NCBI GenBank assembly: GCA_031549085.1
Contig: JAVBQL010000013.1
Location: 285,168 to 349,167 of the forward strand
Reading direction: 5' to 3'
Origin: JAVBQL01 sp031549085
GTDB lineage: Bacteria > Spirochaetota > GWE2-31-10 > MWDO01
DNA length: 64,000 bases
The position numbers and the translations under genes are program-made. This document shows positions 18,567 to 27,642 of the stretch, in pieces (positions within the stretch are counted from its first letter, which is position 1; every line of letters begins with the position of its first letter). The notes under the pieces are model-generated. The model was not told the DNA's origin, made no database searches, and saw only the letters and a list, made by a program, of their open reading frames with translations.

Positions 18567-18693
18567 CATAGTCTGCATGATGAACTATGCAAGTCGTTTT
18601 AGTTGGAGTATATACAATATATAAGTCGATTTTTTTGAAATTGCTTATCGCAATTAAGAAAAAATCTTTGCAACAATACTGCATATACTCTAA
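18567..18693. repeat. Foldback sequence between flhB and flhA
   Basis: GCATAGT (18567-18573) pairs with ACTATGC (18584-18590), and TTGGAGTATATAC (from 18603) pairs imperfectly with GCATATACTCTAA (ending 18693). An inner ATTGC / GCAAT hairpin sits near 18640. The ATGCAAGTCG segment recalls the GCAAGTCAA ends of the family-2 repeats. No gene is seen in 18464-18744. Confidence 0.4.
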
Positions 18694-18744
18694 TTGCAAA
18701 CAACTTTGTTGTACTGTGCAAATACAAGCATAATTATCATAAAA

Positions 18745-19923
18745 CTATGAAACACCACTCTTCTGCTTATCAGCATGCTCTCTTGCAAGCTTATAGGCAA
18801 CAATGACAAACTCCCACATCGTTTCAGGGATTACCTCATTAACCTTTACCTCTGCATAGAGAGTACGTGCCAACATTACATTTTCATACATATATATATC
18901 ATTAGTTTTTGCGACCTCTTTTATCTTCTGTGCAAAGTGATCTTTTCCTTTTGCAATGACTCTTGGAGATGGATCAGTTAATACATCATATTTCAAAGCA
19001 ACAGCATAGTGAGTAGGGTTTGTTACAACAACATCAGCATCAACAACCTTTTTTATCTGTTTTTTCTGTGATAGAATCTCTTGATACATCTGTTTCAATC
19101 TAGCCTTTACAAATGGGTCTCCATATAGCTCTTTGAACTCCTCTTTAATCTCCTGTTTCTTCATTTTTAATTGCTCTTCATATTGCCATCTAACAAAAAA
19201 CCAATCTACAATAGATAGCAAGAGCAATACAATTATCGCTTTTACAATAAGTTCAAAACAGAGTCCTGCAATAAAGGTAAAAGAGTACCAAAGATCATCA
19301 ACAAACATCAGTGTCTTTATCTCTTCAAGCTTGCCTGAGACAATCATATATGAAACAATACCTATAATTAGTACTTTTGCAATCGATTTTAATAGACCAA
19401 AAGCTCCATTTGGAGAGAAGACCTGATTTGCAAAAAACTTAATCACGTTTGGTGCAATTTTTTTAAAATCTGGCTTTATCAATTTTGGAATAATTCTAAA
19501 ACCTATCTGTGCATAGTTGCTGACAACTCCTAAAAGCATAGCAATTAGACCAATTGGGAGAAATATTTTAAAAAATGGAAAGATAATAAGTTCAAAAAAG
19601 ACATTTTTATTGTTTATATCTAGTGTTGCAAGATTTTCCAAAACATTTGTAAATACGCCTTGAATTACCTTAAAGAAGTAGTCTCCAAGGGCATAGATTA
19701 CTATAAAACAGCAGAGGGTAACAACACTGGCTGGAATATCCTTTGATAGTGCAACCCGTCCCTCATCTCTGGCTTTCTTCTTCTTATGCTCTGTCGCCTT
19801 CTCTGTTCTTCCCTCTGACTCTGCTGAAGCAAACCGTTGTATGTCAAAGAGTTCACTTTCTACTACATATGTAATGTTTTTATACCAATCTATGTTATAT
19901 ATTTCTGTTTTTATGCTATCCAT
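18745..19923 (-). CDS. flhB: Flagellar export protein FlhB
   Basis: A 392-residue export-switch protein. An N-terminal extension ends in FDIQRFASAESEGRTEKATEHKKKKARDEG; four membrane segments then run to about residue 240, followed by a cytoplasmic domain with the autocleavage motif NPTH at about residue 302 (VVTNPTHYAVALKY). Cleavage between Asn and Pro switches export from rod/hook to filament substrates. Its start overlaps the end of fliR by 8 nt, so the two are translationally coupled. Confidence 0.96.
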   Translation of the reverse strand: MDSIKTEIYNIDWYKNITYVVESELFDIQRFASAESEGRTEKATEHKKKKARDEGRVALSKDIPASVVTLCCFIVIYALGDYFFKVIQGVFTNVLENLATLDINNKNVFFELIIFPFFKIFLPIGLIAMLLGVVSNYAQIGFRIIPKLIKPDFKKIAPNVIKFFANQVFSPNGAFGLLKSIAKVLIIGIVSYMIVSGKLEEIKTLMFVDDLWYSFTFIAGLCFELIVKAIIVLLLLSIVDWFFVRWQYEEQLKMKKQEIKEEFKELYGDPFVKARLKQMYQEILSQKKQIKKVVDADVVVTNPTHYAVALKYDVLTDPSPRVIAKGKDHFAQKIKEVAKTNDIYMYENVMLARTLYAEVKVNEVIPETMWEFVIVAYKLAREHADKQKSGVS

Positions 19924-20698
19924 GGGCTATCCCCTGCATAAAGAATTCTATATTTTTGAATACCAAATCTATATAATCATAGATAAATGAGACAATCCCC
20001 GGGATTAGAGCTAAAAGAAGAAAAAATGATACCAAAATTGATATAGGAAAACCCACCATTAATAGATTCATTTGTGGCGCAGCCTTCGCTAGAAGACCCA
20101 TCGAAATTGATACAAGTAGAAGCGTACCTATTATTGGGATTGATATCTTCAATGCAATAAGAAACATTGATGAAAAAGTTGATATAAGTCCATATTTGGA
20201 TGTTATAAAATCGCTAGCAATAAATTTTTCGAAATTAATTAATTCAAAAGAGCGATACAACTCATTTATTGCGAGAAGTGGTCCTCTTATACTTAAAAAT
20301 ATTAGTATACCTATTATGTATATAAATTGTCCAATGATAGGCAAACTCTCTTGACTAACTGGATCAAATACTTCACTGGCCCCCAAACCCATCTGAACAG
20401 TAAAAAACTGACCAGCAAGCTGATAGACACTGAAATATATAACCATAATAAAGCCAAGTGTGATTCCAAGAATTGTCTCCCCAGCAATAACCAAAGAGTA
20501 CTCTATAAAATTGGTTGGAACTGCAGGAAGAAAGCTACTCACCATAGGATATAAAATCCAGCTTAATAGAAAACAGAAACCTAGTCTTGCCCCATCAAAA
20601 AAGCTGTCAGAGCTAAAGAAGGTTGCTGTAAATAGAAAGCCAGCAATGCGTGCGAATACAAATAGAAATTTCTCAAAATTTCCTACAAATATATCCAA
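19916..20698 (-). CDS. fliR: Flagellar export gate protein FliR
   Basis: A 260-residue membrane protein with about six hydrophobic segments and the family pattern LVIAGETILGITLGFIMVIYFSVYQLAGQFFTVQMGLG, shown here only to locate it at about residues 88-125 in two adjoining parts. FliR joins FliP and FliQ in the export-gate core of the flagellar type III apparatus. It lies between fliQ and flhB, in normal order. Confidence 0.95.
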   Translation of the reverse strand: MDIFVGNFEKFLFVFARIAGFLFTATFFSSDSFFDGARLGFCFLLSWILYPMVSSFLPAVPTNFIEYSLVIAGETILGITLGFIMVIYFSVYQLAGQFFTVQMGLGASEVFDPVSQESLPIIGQFIYIIGILIFLSIRGPLLAINELYRSFELINFEKFIASDFITSKYGLISTFSSMFLIALKISIPIIGTLLLVSISMGLLAKAAPQMNLLMVGFPISILVSFFLLLALIPGIVSFIYDYIDLVFKNIEFFMQGIAHG

Positions 20699-20793
20699 AA
20701 CAGTTCTCCAAAACTACTTTTATTTAGTCAAGTTCGATGAACTTCACAAAAAAATCCTATATTCGATTTAATAATTAGACTATGCATGCTGTG

Positions 20794-20855
20794 CTACATA
20801 AATATTTTTTTGTATATTTTATGAAATAAAATCGAACAAAAAAATATTTATGTAG
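20794..20855. repeat. Perfect 20-bp hairpin between fliQ and fliR
   Basis: CTACATAAATATTTTTTTGT (20794-20813) and its exact complement (20836-20855) enclose a 22-nt loop. The loop and adjoining bases (TTTGTATATTTT ... AAAATCGAACAAAA) match the core of the 16135-16225 repeat. It is followed by GTGCAAAAATGCAAGTCAAG, which resembles family-2 ends, and by a C/G-rich hairpin at about 20890-20935. It may stall or end transcription before fliR, or mark RNA processing. Confidence 0.65.
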
Positions 20856-20989
20856 TGCAAAAATGCAAGTCAAGCTCTCTCCTTTTGAACAAACTCTTTG
20901 TCCCCCTCATAACAAGGAGAGGGGGTAGGGGAGAGGTGTAAAAAAACAATAACCTACAACACACCAAAACATCTCCCTGTTTTTTACTT

Positions 20990-21268
20990 TTAGGGTGCTG
21001 CTATTGCCATCTCTGGAATTAGCTCAAAGACCTGCAGTGTAAACTCTGTCAAAGTTGTTGCTATCCAAGGGCCAAATATTACAAGTGCAATAATTATCGC
21101 TATAATTTTTGGAACAAATGTCAATGTTTGCTCCTGAATAGAGGTTGTTGCCTGTAGAATGGATATTACAAGACCCACTATCAAACCTGAAAGTAGAACT
21201 GGTAGAGAGATAAGTATTGTTACCCTCATTGTCTCTACAAGAAGATTGCTGAAAAGTGCTTCATCCAT
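20990..21268 (-). CDS. fliQ: Flagellar export gate protein FliQ
   Basis: A 92-residue protein with two membrane segments (about 17-40 and 53-78) and the FliQ pattern LISLPVLLSGLIVGLVISILQ followed by ATTSIQEQTLTFVPKI. FliQ packs around FliP and FliR in the export gate. An AGGGGGGAA site precedes ATG 21268, 26 nt downstream of the fliP stop. Confidence 0.95.
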   Translation of the reverse strand: MDEALFSNLLVETMRVTILISLPVLLSGLIVGLVISILQATTSIQEQTLTFVPKIIAIIIALVIFGPWIATTLTEFTLQVFELIPEMAIAAP

Positions 21269-21294
21269 AACTTTGATTCCCCCCTATTTTAATA

Positions 21295-22068
21295 CTATAA
21301 AAAACTTCTAAAGAGCTGATAAATTAGGAGCTCCCACCCATCAAGCCAAACAAAGAGCAGTATCTTGAAAGGCAGCGATATCATAACTGGTGGAAGCATG
21401 ATCATACCCATAGCCATAAGGGCCGATGCTATAACCAAATCTATTACTACAAACGGAATAAAAATAAGTACACCCATCTTAAAGGCGACCGTCATCTCAT
21501 TTATCACAAAAGCTGGCAGAAGAATATAGGTTGGCACATCTTTATATGTATTTGGTGTTGGAAGAGATCTTAATTTCATAAAGAAACCAATATATTTTGG
21601 GTCTGTCTGTTTAAGCATGAACTCTCGTATAGGTTCAATGCTTCTCTCCCAAAACTGGTCAAGCCCTATTCTTTCACTTGGCGGAAGTTTATCTTGATTT
21701 ACAAAGGGCTGAATTGCCTCTCTATTAATTCTATCAAAGGTTGGCCACATTATAAAAAAAGTTAAAAATAGAGCAAGTCCAAATATAACTTGGTTTGGCG
21801 GCATCTGCTGCAAAGAGAGTGCCTTTCTTACAAAGTCAAGAACTATTGAGACTCTTAAAAATGAGGTTACAAGTATTATTATAGATGGAGATAGCGTCAA
21901 GATTGATAAGAGAAGCAGGATCTGTAATGATAGTGAGACCTCGTTTGGTGTTGTTGCCTCTGTAATGTTTAGATCTATCTTTGGTATTGGAATTGTACCA
22001 CTTCTCTCCTGAGAATATATAGACAGAAAAGTCAATAAGAATATAGTTATAAAGAAAGCCCTTTTCAT
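21295..22068 (-). CDS. fliP: Flagellar export gate protein FliP
   Basis: A 257-residue FliP with a signal peptide (MKRAFFITIFLLTFLSIYSQ). It has four membrane segments and the family stretches LLLLSILTLSPSIIILVTSF, LSLQQMPPNQVIFGLALFLT and AFKMGVLIFIPFVVIDLVIA. The frame is open from TTG 22086, but ATG 22068, preceded by a GGGGGGAGA run and followed by a signal peptide, is the better start. FliP forms the pentamer at the heart of the export gate. Between this start and the fliO stop (22069-22398) there are C/T-rich and inverted sequences but no gene. Confidence 0.95.
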   Translation of the reverse strand: MKRAFFITIFLLTFLSIYSQERSGTIPIPKIDLNITEATTPNEVSLSLQILLLLSILTLSPSIIILVTSFLRVSIVLDFVRKALSLQQMPPNQVIFGLALFLTFFIMWPTFDRINREAIQPFVNQDKLPPSERIGLDQFWERSIEPIREFMLKQTDPKYIGFFMKLRSLPTPNTYKDVPTYILLPAFVINEMTVAFKMGVLIFIPFVVIDLVIASALMAMGMIMLPPVMISLPFKILLFVWLDGWELLIYQLFRSFL

Positions 22069-22398
22069 TCTCCCCCCAAGCCCCAAATAAAATGAAAAAC
22101 GGATCTATTTTTAGATTAAAATTTCTCTAATCCCCCAAGCCCCTTTTCAAAAAGACTTTTTCTTTCCACGTCCTTTTTAACAAATATTTTGTACAAAAAG
22201 GATATTACCTTTTTAATTTTAGAGGCAAAATACCCAATTACAACTGGTGTTTCAGTTACAACACCAAAAAATAGAGCTCCTTTTTTAGGTACTTAAGACG
22301 AGGATATACAAAATCTTATGTTATATACCCCCGTCTCACTCTTAAAAAAAGCAAGTATATACAATTTTTTTTATTAGATAGTCACTCTATAAAAAAAG

Positions 22399-23040
22399 CT
22401 ACATTTTGTCAATTCTATCTTTCTGCTTCTTTAAAAAATCAACAGAATCTTTTTCATAATCAAACTTCTGCTGCTTTGTATCCTTTTTTAAGAACTTTTT
22501 AAAATAGTTTGACATAACATCAAAAAAATCTTTCCCCTCTTCTTTCTCTCTATTGTTTGCTAGAATCTCTAGCCTTTCGATCTCTTTTTGGTCTGTTATC
22601 TCTGCAATAAAATTGATATTATCATTTGTAACACCAAGAACCAGATATTTTCCACAAACAAAGGTAACAATAATTGATTTTCCTGGTGCTATATTTGTTG
22701 TTGTGATTACAACACCATCACTGCCAACATTTTGAATTTTCATAAATTTTTTGATAAACCAAAAGAAGGCATAGATTATACCAATAACAATTGCAAGAAC
22801 TATAATTATCTTAAAATAGTTAAGATAATTCTTATTCATGTTTATCTTATCTTTTTGAGTTCCCTTATTCTCATCTGTGTTTGTTGCAGAAGCGGTCTCA
22901 CTTCCCATAGATGATTTTATTTTATTAATATATTCACTTTCTTGAATAACAGAATCAGAAGTTGCGTCAGCAACTTCTGCATTGATATTAAAAAGAGGTA
23001 AAAATATAAAAATGATAATTAGTTTATAAAAAATTTTAAT
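22399..23040 (-). CDS. fliO: FliO/FliZ-like flagellar assembly protein, apparent AUU start
   Basis: From the first ATG (22908) the protein has 169 residues: a membrane segment at about 32-54 and a small beta-rich cytoplasmic domain (GVVITTTNIAPGKSIIVTF, then GKYLVLGVTNDNINFIAEI) typical of FliO, called FliZ in spirochaetes. The same frame is open upstream and encodes a signal-peptide-like stretch, KIFYKLIIIFIFLPLF then NINAEVADA. The only placement with a strong ribosome site (GGGGGAGGGG) is ATT at 23040; no ATG, GTG or TTG lies between that site and codon ATG 22908 that would keep the signal peptide. Coordinates assume AUU initiation. FliO helps assemble the FliP ring. Confidence 0.75.
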   Translation of the reverse strand: MKIFYKLIIIFIFLPLFNINAEVADATSDSVIQESEYINKIKSSMGSETASATNTDENKGTQKDKINMNKNYLNYFKIIIVLAIVIGIIYAFFWFIKKFMKIQNVGSDGVVITTTNIAPGKSIIVTFVCGKYLVLGVTNDNINFIAEITDQKEIERLEILANNREKEEGKDFFDVMSNYFKKFLKKDTKQQKFDYEKDSVDFLKKQKDRIDKM

Positions 23041-23095
23041 ATTCCCCTCCCCCTTTAAAAAACATTAAAATTATATTTATAGAGAAATAAAATTG

Positions 23096-24139
23096 TTATG
23101 TAAAGTCTCTTATTCTCTCTGCTGCATCTACAATTTCAGTTACACGGACACCGAAGTTTTCGTCAATAACAACAACTTCCCCTCTGGCAATAAGTTTTCC
23201 GTTAACCAATATATCAACAGGCTCACCTGCCAATTTGTCAAGCTCAATTACTGTACCCTCTCCCATAGAGAGAATCTCTTTGATTGCTTTTTTTGTACGG
23301 CCCAACTCTACAGTTAGCTCCATATTAACATCCATCAATAGATTGATGTTACTTGGTTGCCCATCTGGAACGAAATCACCAATATTACCAAATTGAACAC
23401 TTTGTACTGGAGTTTGCTGCATTCTTCCTCCTCCTCCCATATTTGAACTTCCACCTCTGTTTCCGCCGCTCTTGTTGTTTTGTTTTGGTGGCGGAGCGGA
23501 AGCAGCTGATACTTTATCTGCTATCTCTTTAACCACGCTTGGTTCAAAAAGCTCTATTAGTTTAACAGAATCTTTTCCCTCTATATTAAAGCTATAAATA
23601 GCCATATATACTTCGTCAGATCCAAATGATATATCATCTTTTGAAACTGCTACTGTTGTAGGAGATGAGACACGGAGATCTTTCTTAATTTTTGATCCAA
23701 TGCTATTTATCTCATTTCCGCATATAATATTCATTGCTTCGCTTACTGCACTTAGAGAACCCTCTGTTAAAGTATCCTCTTCTTGTCCCATCATAAGCCC
23801 AGCAACACTTTTTGCCGTAGCAGCATCTAATAGATAGATGTGAGGGCCAGTAAGTCCAGAATCAAAATCCATAGTTATGGATACCATTTCAGACTCTACA
23901 GCATCTTTCACTTCTGCAATTGTAACTAAACTAATCTCAGGTTTGCCTATAGTTATAGTCTGTCCAAGCATAGCAGTAAGTGCCCCGCCCATATTTCCAG
24001 CAGCCTCTGATAATATATCCTGCAAAGGAGTTATAACATCTCCGCCACCTGCACTCCCGCTACTACCCGGTATGTCAAAACTGTCATCTCCCATCAATAG
24101 AGAATCTATTTCGTCTTGAGACAATCCGCCATCACTCAT
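23096..24139 (-). CDS. fliY: Flagellar motor switch protein FliY/FliN
   Basis: A 347-residue switch protein: an N-terminal LSQDEIDSLL motif that binds CheY-P, a CheC-like domain (about 35-215, with SLSAVSEAMNIICGNEINSI), a Gly/Ser/Gln-rich linker, and a C-terminal FliN/SpoA domain (about 265-345, MELTVELGRTKKAIKEIL and GRTKK). The CheC-like part may have CheY-P phosphatase activity, since the SExxN pattern is present. It abuts fliM with no spacer: the start codon touches the fliM stop. Confidence 0.93.
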   Translation of the reverse strand: MSDGGLSQDEIDSLLMGDDSFDIPGSSGSAGGGDVITPLQDILSEAAGNMGGALTAMLGQTITIGKPEISLVTIAEVKDAVESEMVSITMDFDSGLTGPHIYLLDAATAKSVAGLMMGQEEDTLTEGSLSAVSEAMNIICGNEINSIGSKIKKDLRVSSPTTVAVSKDDISFGSDEVYMAIYSFNIEGKDSVKLIELFEPSVVKEIADKVSAASAPPPKQNNKSGGNRGGSSNMGGGGRMQQTPVQSVQFGNIGDFVPDGQPSNINLLMDVNMELTVELGRTKKAIKEILSMGEGTVIELDKLAGEPVDILVNGKLIARGEVVVIDENFGVRVTEIVDAAERIRDFT

Positions 24140-25162
24140 TTATACCCCCTCCAGTTCTGCAAATGCATTAACATCTAATGAGCCAGTAATTTTTGTAATC
24201 TGAACCGCCATTCTCTTGCCAAGCTTACCTGGTCTACATTCAAATTTCGGCCTATTTCCAATTTTTATTACAAAATTATCTTCAATTTTTAAATTATCTA
24301 ACTTGATACAGTCCCCAACTTTTAAAGCAAGGACATCTTTTATCTTTATATCAATTTTTCCCATCTCAATTACAACAGTAACAACAACAGAGTTGATTCC
24401 CTCTTTTAATATTGTATAGTTTTCAGTTGTTGTTCCTTTTCTAACACTGGAGTACCAGTATTGACCAGAAAGTTTTGATATAACAGGTTCTATAGTTATA
24501 TAAGGGATACAAAAGTTTGTCATTCCCTCAACATCACCAATCTTAGTTTCAAGAGTAACAAGAACAACCATGTCAGAAGGCGGAACGATTTGAGCAAACT
24601 GAGGGTTAACCTCAATTCTACCCAATCTTGGGCGAAGGTCAATTACGTTTGACCAAGCTTCACGCAGGTTTCCTAAAATTCTAACAATTACACCCTCAAT
24701 AACCGCAGACTCTATCTCTGTAAGCTCTCTGTTTATCTTTGATGCAGTATCACTTTTGCCACCAAAGAGCTTCTCAATAATACTGAAGGTTATCGCTGGA
24801 TCCATCTCAAGAACTGCATTTCCCTTTAGAGGTTCCATATCTATAACCGCTAAGGTTGTTGGATTTGGAATTGATCTAATGAACTCCTCATAGGTTAGCT
24901 GATCAACAGATGCAACGTGTATATGTGCTAATGCCCTAAGCTGTGCAGAGAGTGCAGTTGTTGTGAGTCTTGCAAAGGTTTCGTGGATCATAGATATTGT
25001 ACGAATTTGATCTTTAGAAAACTTATCTGGTCTCTTAAAGTCGTACATTTTGATTTTTCTCTGTTCGGAGGTTTTGTTAACCTCCTCCGCATCCACTTCA
25101 CCCGTAGATATAGCTGTTAACAGTTGATCTATTTCGTCTTGAGATAATACTTCTGCAGCCAT
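24140..25162 (-). CDS. fliM: Flagellar motor switch protein FliM
   Basis: A 340-residue FliM. LSQDEIDQLLTAIS near the N-terminus is the CheY-P binding peptide. The middle domain (about 45-235) includes HETFARLTTTALSAQLRALA and NREL-type helices, and the SpoA domain lies at the C-terminus (about 255-330). FliM sits between FliG and FliN/FliY in the rotor C-ring and transmits chemotactic signals to rotation. It lies 20 nt after fliL. Confidence 0.96.
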   Translation of the reverse strand: MAAEVLSQDEIDQLLTAISTGEVDAEEVNKTSEQRKIKMYDFKRPDKFSKDQIRTISMIHETFARLTTTALSAQLRALAHIHVASVDQLTYEEFIRSIPNPTTLAVIDMEPLKGNAVLEMDPAITFSIIEKLFGGKSDTASKINRELTEIESAVIEGVIVRILGNLREAWSNVIDLRPRLGRIEVNPQFAQIVPPSDMVVLVTLETKIGDVEGMTNFCIPYITIEPVISKLSGQYWYSSVRKGTTTENYTILKEGINSVVVTVVIEMGKIDIKIKDVLALKVGDCIKLDNLKIEDNFVIKIGNRPKFECRPGKLGKRMAVQITKITGSLDVNAFAELEGV

Positions 25163-25182
25163 TCTTGTTCCCTTTTAATTTT

Positions 25183-25719
25183 TTACATTAGAGTATATTC
25201 TTGAAAATAGATACGTTCTACTTTTCCAGAATTTACTATTCTATTAATTTGTTTTAGTAGATCCTCTTGAAGATTATCCAGTGCCGTCTCTTGCATAAAA
25301 TAGTCTGATTTAAGCCTTGATAAGTGTTTTATGATTATATCTCTTAGTTCAGGCTGTATTTGAGTTAGTTCTGTTTGTAATTTTTTATCTTTTGGCTTGA
25401 ATCCAAGGGCAATCTTTAATTGGATCATTCTACCATCAATGAGCTGCTGTCTAAAAGCATCTTCAAATTTTAGATATTCAAAGTGCTCTGTGTCTACTCT
25501 TGCAATGTCTCCTGTACTTGGAGCATCTGCTCCGCCTGCTCCAGGCTTTGCGGTATTTAGTATCAGTATTGAAACGATTGCAGATATAACAACAACAGCT
25601 ATAACTGCGACAACAATCATTAATATTTTTAATATGAATGGACTAAGAAGAGGTCCACCTTTTTTTGATGACTGTCCGCTCGAACTCTCTTCGACTTCTT
25701 CATCTCTTTCATCTGACAT
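25183..25719 (-). CDS. fliL: Flagellar basal body-associated protein FliL
   Basis: A 178-residue protein with a charged N-terminus, one membrane anchor (about residues 26-55, IVVAVIAVVVISAIVSILIL) and a periplasmic domain that includes RVDTEHFEYLKFEDAF and ends with ERIYFQEYTLM. FliL surrounds the MotAB stator and supports torque. AGGGGGAA precedes the ATG. It is located between motB and fliM as usual. Confidence 0.93.
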   Translation of the reverse strand: MSDERDEEVEESSSGQSSKKGGPLLSPFILKILMIVVAVIAVVVISAIVSILILNTAKPGAGGADAPSTGDIARVDTEHFEYLKFEDAFRQQLIDGRMIQLKIALGFKPKDKKLQTELTQIQPELRDIIIKHLSRLKSDYFMQETALDNLQEDLLKQINRIVNSGKVERIYFQEYTLM

Positions 25720-25806
25720 AGCAATATTCCCCCTATTTTTTATATATTTTAAATAAAAATTAAAGTCAAGTAATTAAGTTTAAAAAAACCTAATTATTAA
25801 AAGAAA

Positions 25807-26535
25807 TTACTTATCTTTCATTATAACAATATCTACACGTCTATTTTTTGCTCTATGCTCTTCAGTATCATTTGGTAAAATCGGCTGATACTCACCATAT
25901 CCAGCAACAGAAAACTTTGATGGATCAGCACCATAATCCAAAATATATCCCAAAACATTTAGAGCACGAGCAGACGAGAGTTGCCAGTTTGTTGGCCATG
26001 GGCCATCAGGATCTGTTGGCATGGCATCTGTGTGTCCCTCTATACGTACAAATCTATTTTTAAAATCTGTTGTAGTAAACAGTGTTGACAATTTCTCAAG
26101 TACCTTCCGGGCGGCATCAATATCAAGCTCTGCCGTGGCGGGCCGAAAGTAGGCATCTGACGAAAGTGAGATGATAACACCCCGCTCATCAACGGTAATG
26201 GAGACTTTTCTGTTTTTTATCTCTGGCTGAAAGATCGATTGTGCCTCTCTTATGGCTTTTGCCATTCCCTTTCCCTTATCTTCAGATGGGAGGTTTTCCA
26301 TAGTGTTGCCCATATCTGCAAATCTTCCAGGGCTCATAGTGTTTCCACCAGTCAATATACCAAAGGATCCTTGAAAAGGAGATAGTATCAATTGTACCTC
26401 TATTGGGTCAAAGTGTGCCTGAGATATAAGCAATACGAAGAAGGTCAACAACAGCTGATTTAGATCACCCATCGTTAACATCCAGTCTGGTGAACCTTCC
26501 TCACATTTTTTTGGTTTAGCTTTAGGATTTCCCAT
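25807..26535 (-). CDS. motB: Flagellar motor stator protein MotB
   Basis: A 242-residue MotB. The proton-binding aspartate is Asp24 in MLTMGDLNQLLLTFFVLL, within the single membrane segment. The C-terminal OmpA-like peptidoglycan-binding domain is visible as VRIEGHTDAMPTD, SSARALNVLGYIL and KNRRVDIVI. It anchors the stator to the cell wall and couples ion flow to rotation. It follows motA after about 130 nt containing a family-2 hairpin. Confidence 0.95.
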   Translation of the reverse strand: MGNPKAKPKKCEEGSPDWMLTMGDLNQLLLTFFVLLISQAHFDPIEVQLILSPFQGSFGILTGGNTMSPGRFADMGNTMENLPSEDKGKGMAKAIREAQSIFQPEIKNRKVSITVDERGVIISLSSDAYFRPATAELDIDAARKVLEKLSTLFTTTDFKNRFVRIEGHTDAMPTDPDGPWPTNWQLSSARALNVLGYILDYGADPSKFSVAGYGEYQPILPNDTEEHRAKNRRVDIVIMKDK

Positions 26536-26559
26536 AACTCAAAACTCCTATAATATAAA

Positions 26560-26652
26560 GGGTACTAATCTTTGAGCCTTACTCTTTAACCCTTTTTTTG
26601 ACCTGCTACACTTAATATTTCATACTACTCTCATGGCAAGTCAATAAAAATC
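26560..26652. repeat. Intra-operon hairpin repeat (family 2), motA-motB gap
   Basis: AAAGGGTACTAATC, TTTGACCTGC (to about 26612) and GGCAAGTCAATAAAAA (ending near 26652) match in order the pieces of the 54377-54467 element and, more weakly, the 12329-12398 one. TTGACCTGC and GCAAGTCAA form the closing stem. Confidence 0.55.
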
Positions 26653-26668
26653 TCTATTTTATATAATC

Positions 26669-27442
26669 TTAATCCATAGTTTTCAATTTTGCTCTATCCC
26701 CAGGAGGAACAAAAGCTAATAACTTCTCTTCAACGATTCTAGGGTTGTCTCCAGTCTGTATAGAGAGTATCCCTTCGATAAGCATCTCTCTTTCGGCAGT
26801 CTCATCTCCGTCATAGGTTGCAAGTTTCATAGCTGCTGGAATAAAGATAAGGTTTGCCATTATCGCTCCATAAAATGTCGTAATAAGGGCTGCCGCCATA
26901 CCTTTACCAATTGATGAAGGATCACCCATATTTGCAAGCATACCAACCAATCCATAGAGTGTTCCAATCATACCAAATGCTGGTGCCAATTTTGCCCAGT
27001 TTGATAGAAGGGCTATGTTTCCCTCATGTCTAGAGTTCATACTGTTGAGCTGATTGTAGAGAACATTTTTTATTACCTCAGGGTCTGTTCCATCGACAAC
27101 AAGTCTTATTCCCTGTTTAAAAAACTCATCTGTCAGCTGTTCTATCTCATCTTCCAGTGACAAAAGTCCCTCTCTACGTGACTTTTCAGAGAAGGCAACA
27201 AGCGTCTTTATTATATTTCCAACATTTGATTTTCTTGCCTTAAATGATAGCCCCATTACTTTCCCAAGACTCATAATGCTTGACATAGGAGAACCATACA
27301 TAAGTGCTGCAAACGATCCAACAACAGTAATAAATACTGATACTAGATCCATATAAATACCTATTGGGAAACCACCAATAACAATTGAGAAAATAATTGC
27401 AGCAAACCCTAATGGCAAACCTATAACACTTGCAATATCCAT
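26669..27442 (-). CDS. motA: Flagellar motor stator protein MotA
   Basis: A 257-residue stator protein with four membrane segments and the family stretches SRREGLLSLEDEI, NLLSNW-type helix and APAFGMIGTLYGLVGMLANM, with the conserved Pro-containing loop in segments 3-4. Five MotA subunits surround two MotB to form an ion channel whose rotation drives the rotor. CAGGAG precedes the ATG, 5 nt after flbD. Confidence 0.95.
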   Translation of the reverse strand: MDIASVIGLPLGFAAIIFSIVIGGFPIGIYMDLVSVFITVVGSFAALMYGSPMSSIMSLGKVMGLSFKARKSNVGNIIKTLVAFSEKSRREGLLSLEDEIEQLTDEFFKQGIRLVVDGTDPEVIKNVLYNQLNSMNSRHEGNIALLSNWAKLAPAFGMIGTLYGLVGMLANMGDPSSIGKGMAAALITTFYGAIMANLIFIPAAMKLATYDGDETAEREMLIEGILSIQTGDNPRIVEEKLLAFVPPGDRAKLKTMD

Positions 27443-27447
27443 GATAA

Positions 27448-27642
27448 TTACTCCTGACTAGAAAATCCTATTTTTTTTCTGTACTCTATTATAGAAGATA
27501 TAATATCTCCCAACTTCTCTTTAACTATATATTGATTTTGAGAATTCATTGTTATGACAGTGTCTGGTCTCTCCTCTATCCGCTCTATTTGGTGAGGATT
27601 GAGATAACAGATATCCCCATTAAACCTTGTCAATTTTATCAC
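27448..27642 (-). CDS. flbD: FlbD/SwrD-family flagellar protein
   Basis: A 64-residue protein when started at GTG 27642: IKLTRFNGDICYLNPHQIER followed by DTVITMNSQNQYIVKEKL, the complete FlbD family pattern. The frame extends 14 codons upstream, but GGGGGAAA before the GTG and the family's short N-terminus favour the GTG. The small protein is thought to increase motor torque. flgE, which usually precedes it, is not present; the fatty-acid gene fabD is upstream instead. Confidence 0.92.
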   Translation of the reverse strand: MIKLTRFNGDICYLNPHQIERIEERPDTVITMNSQNQYIVKEKLGDIISSIIEYRKKIGFSSQE

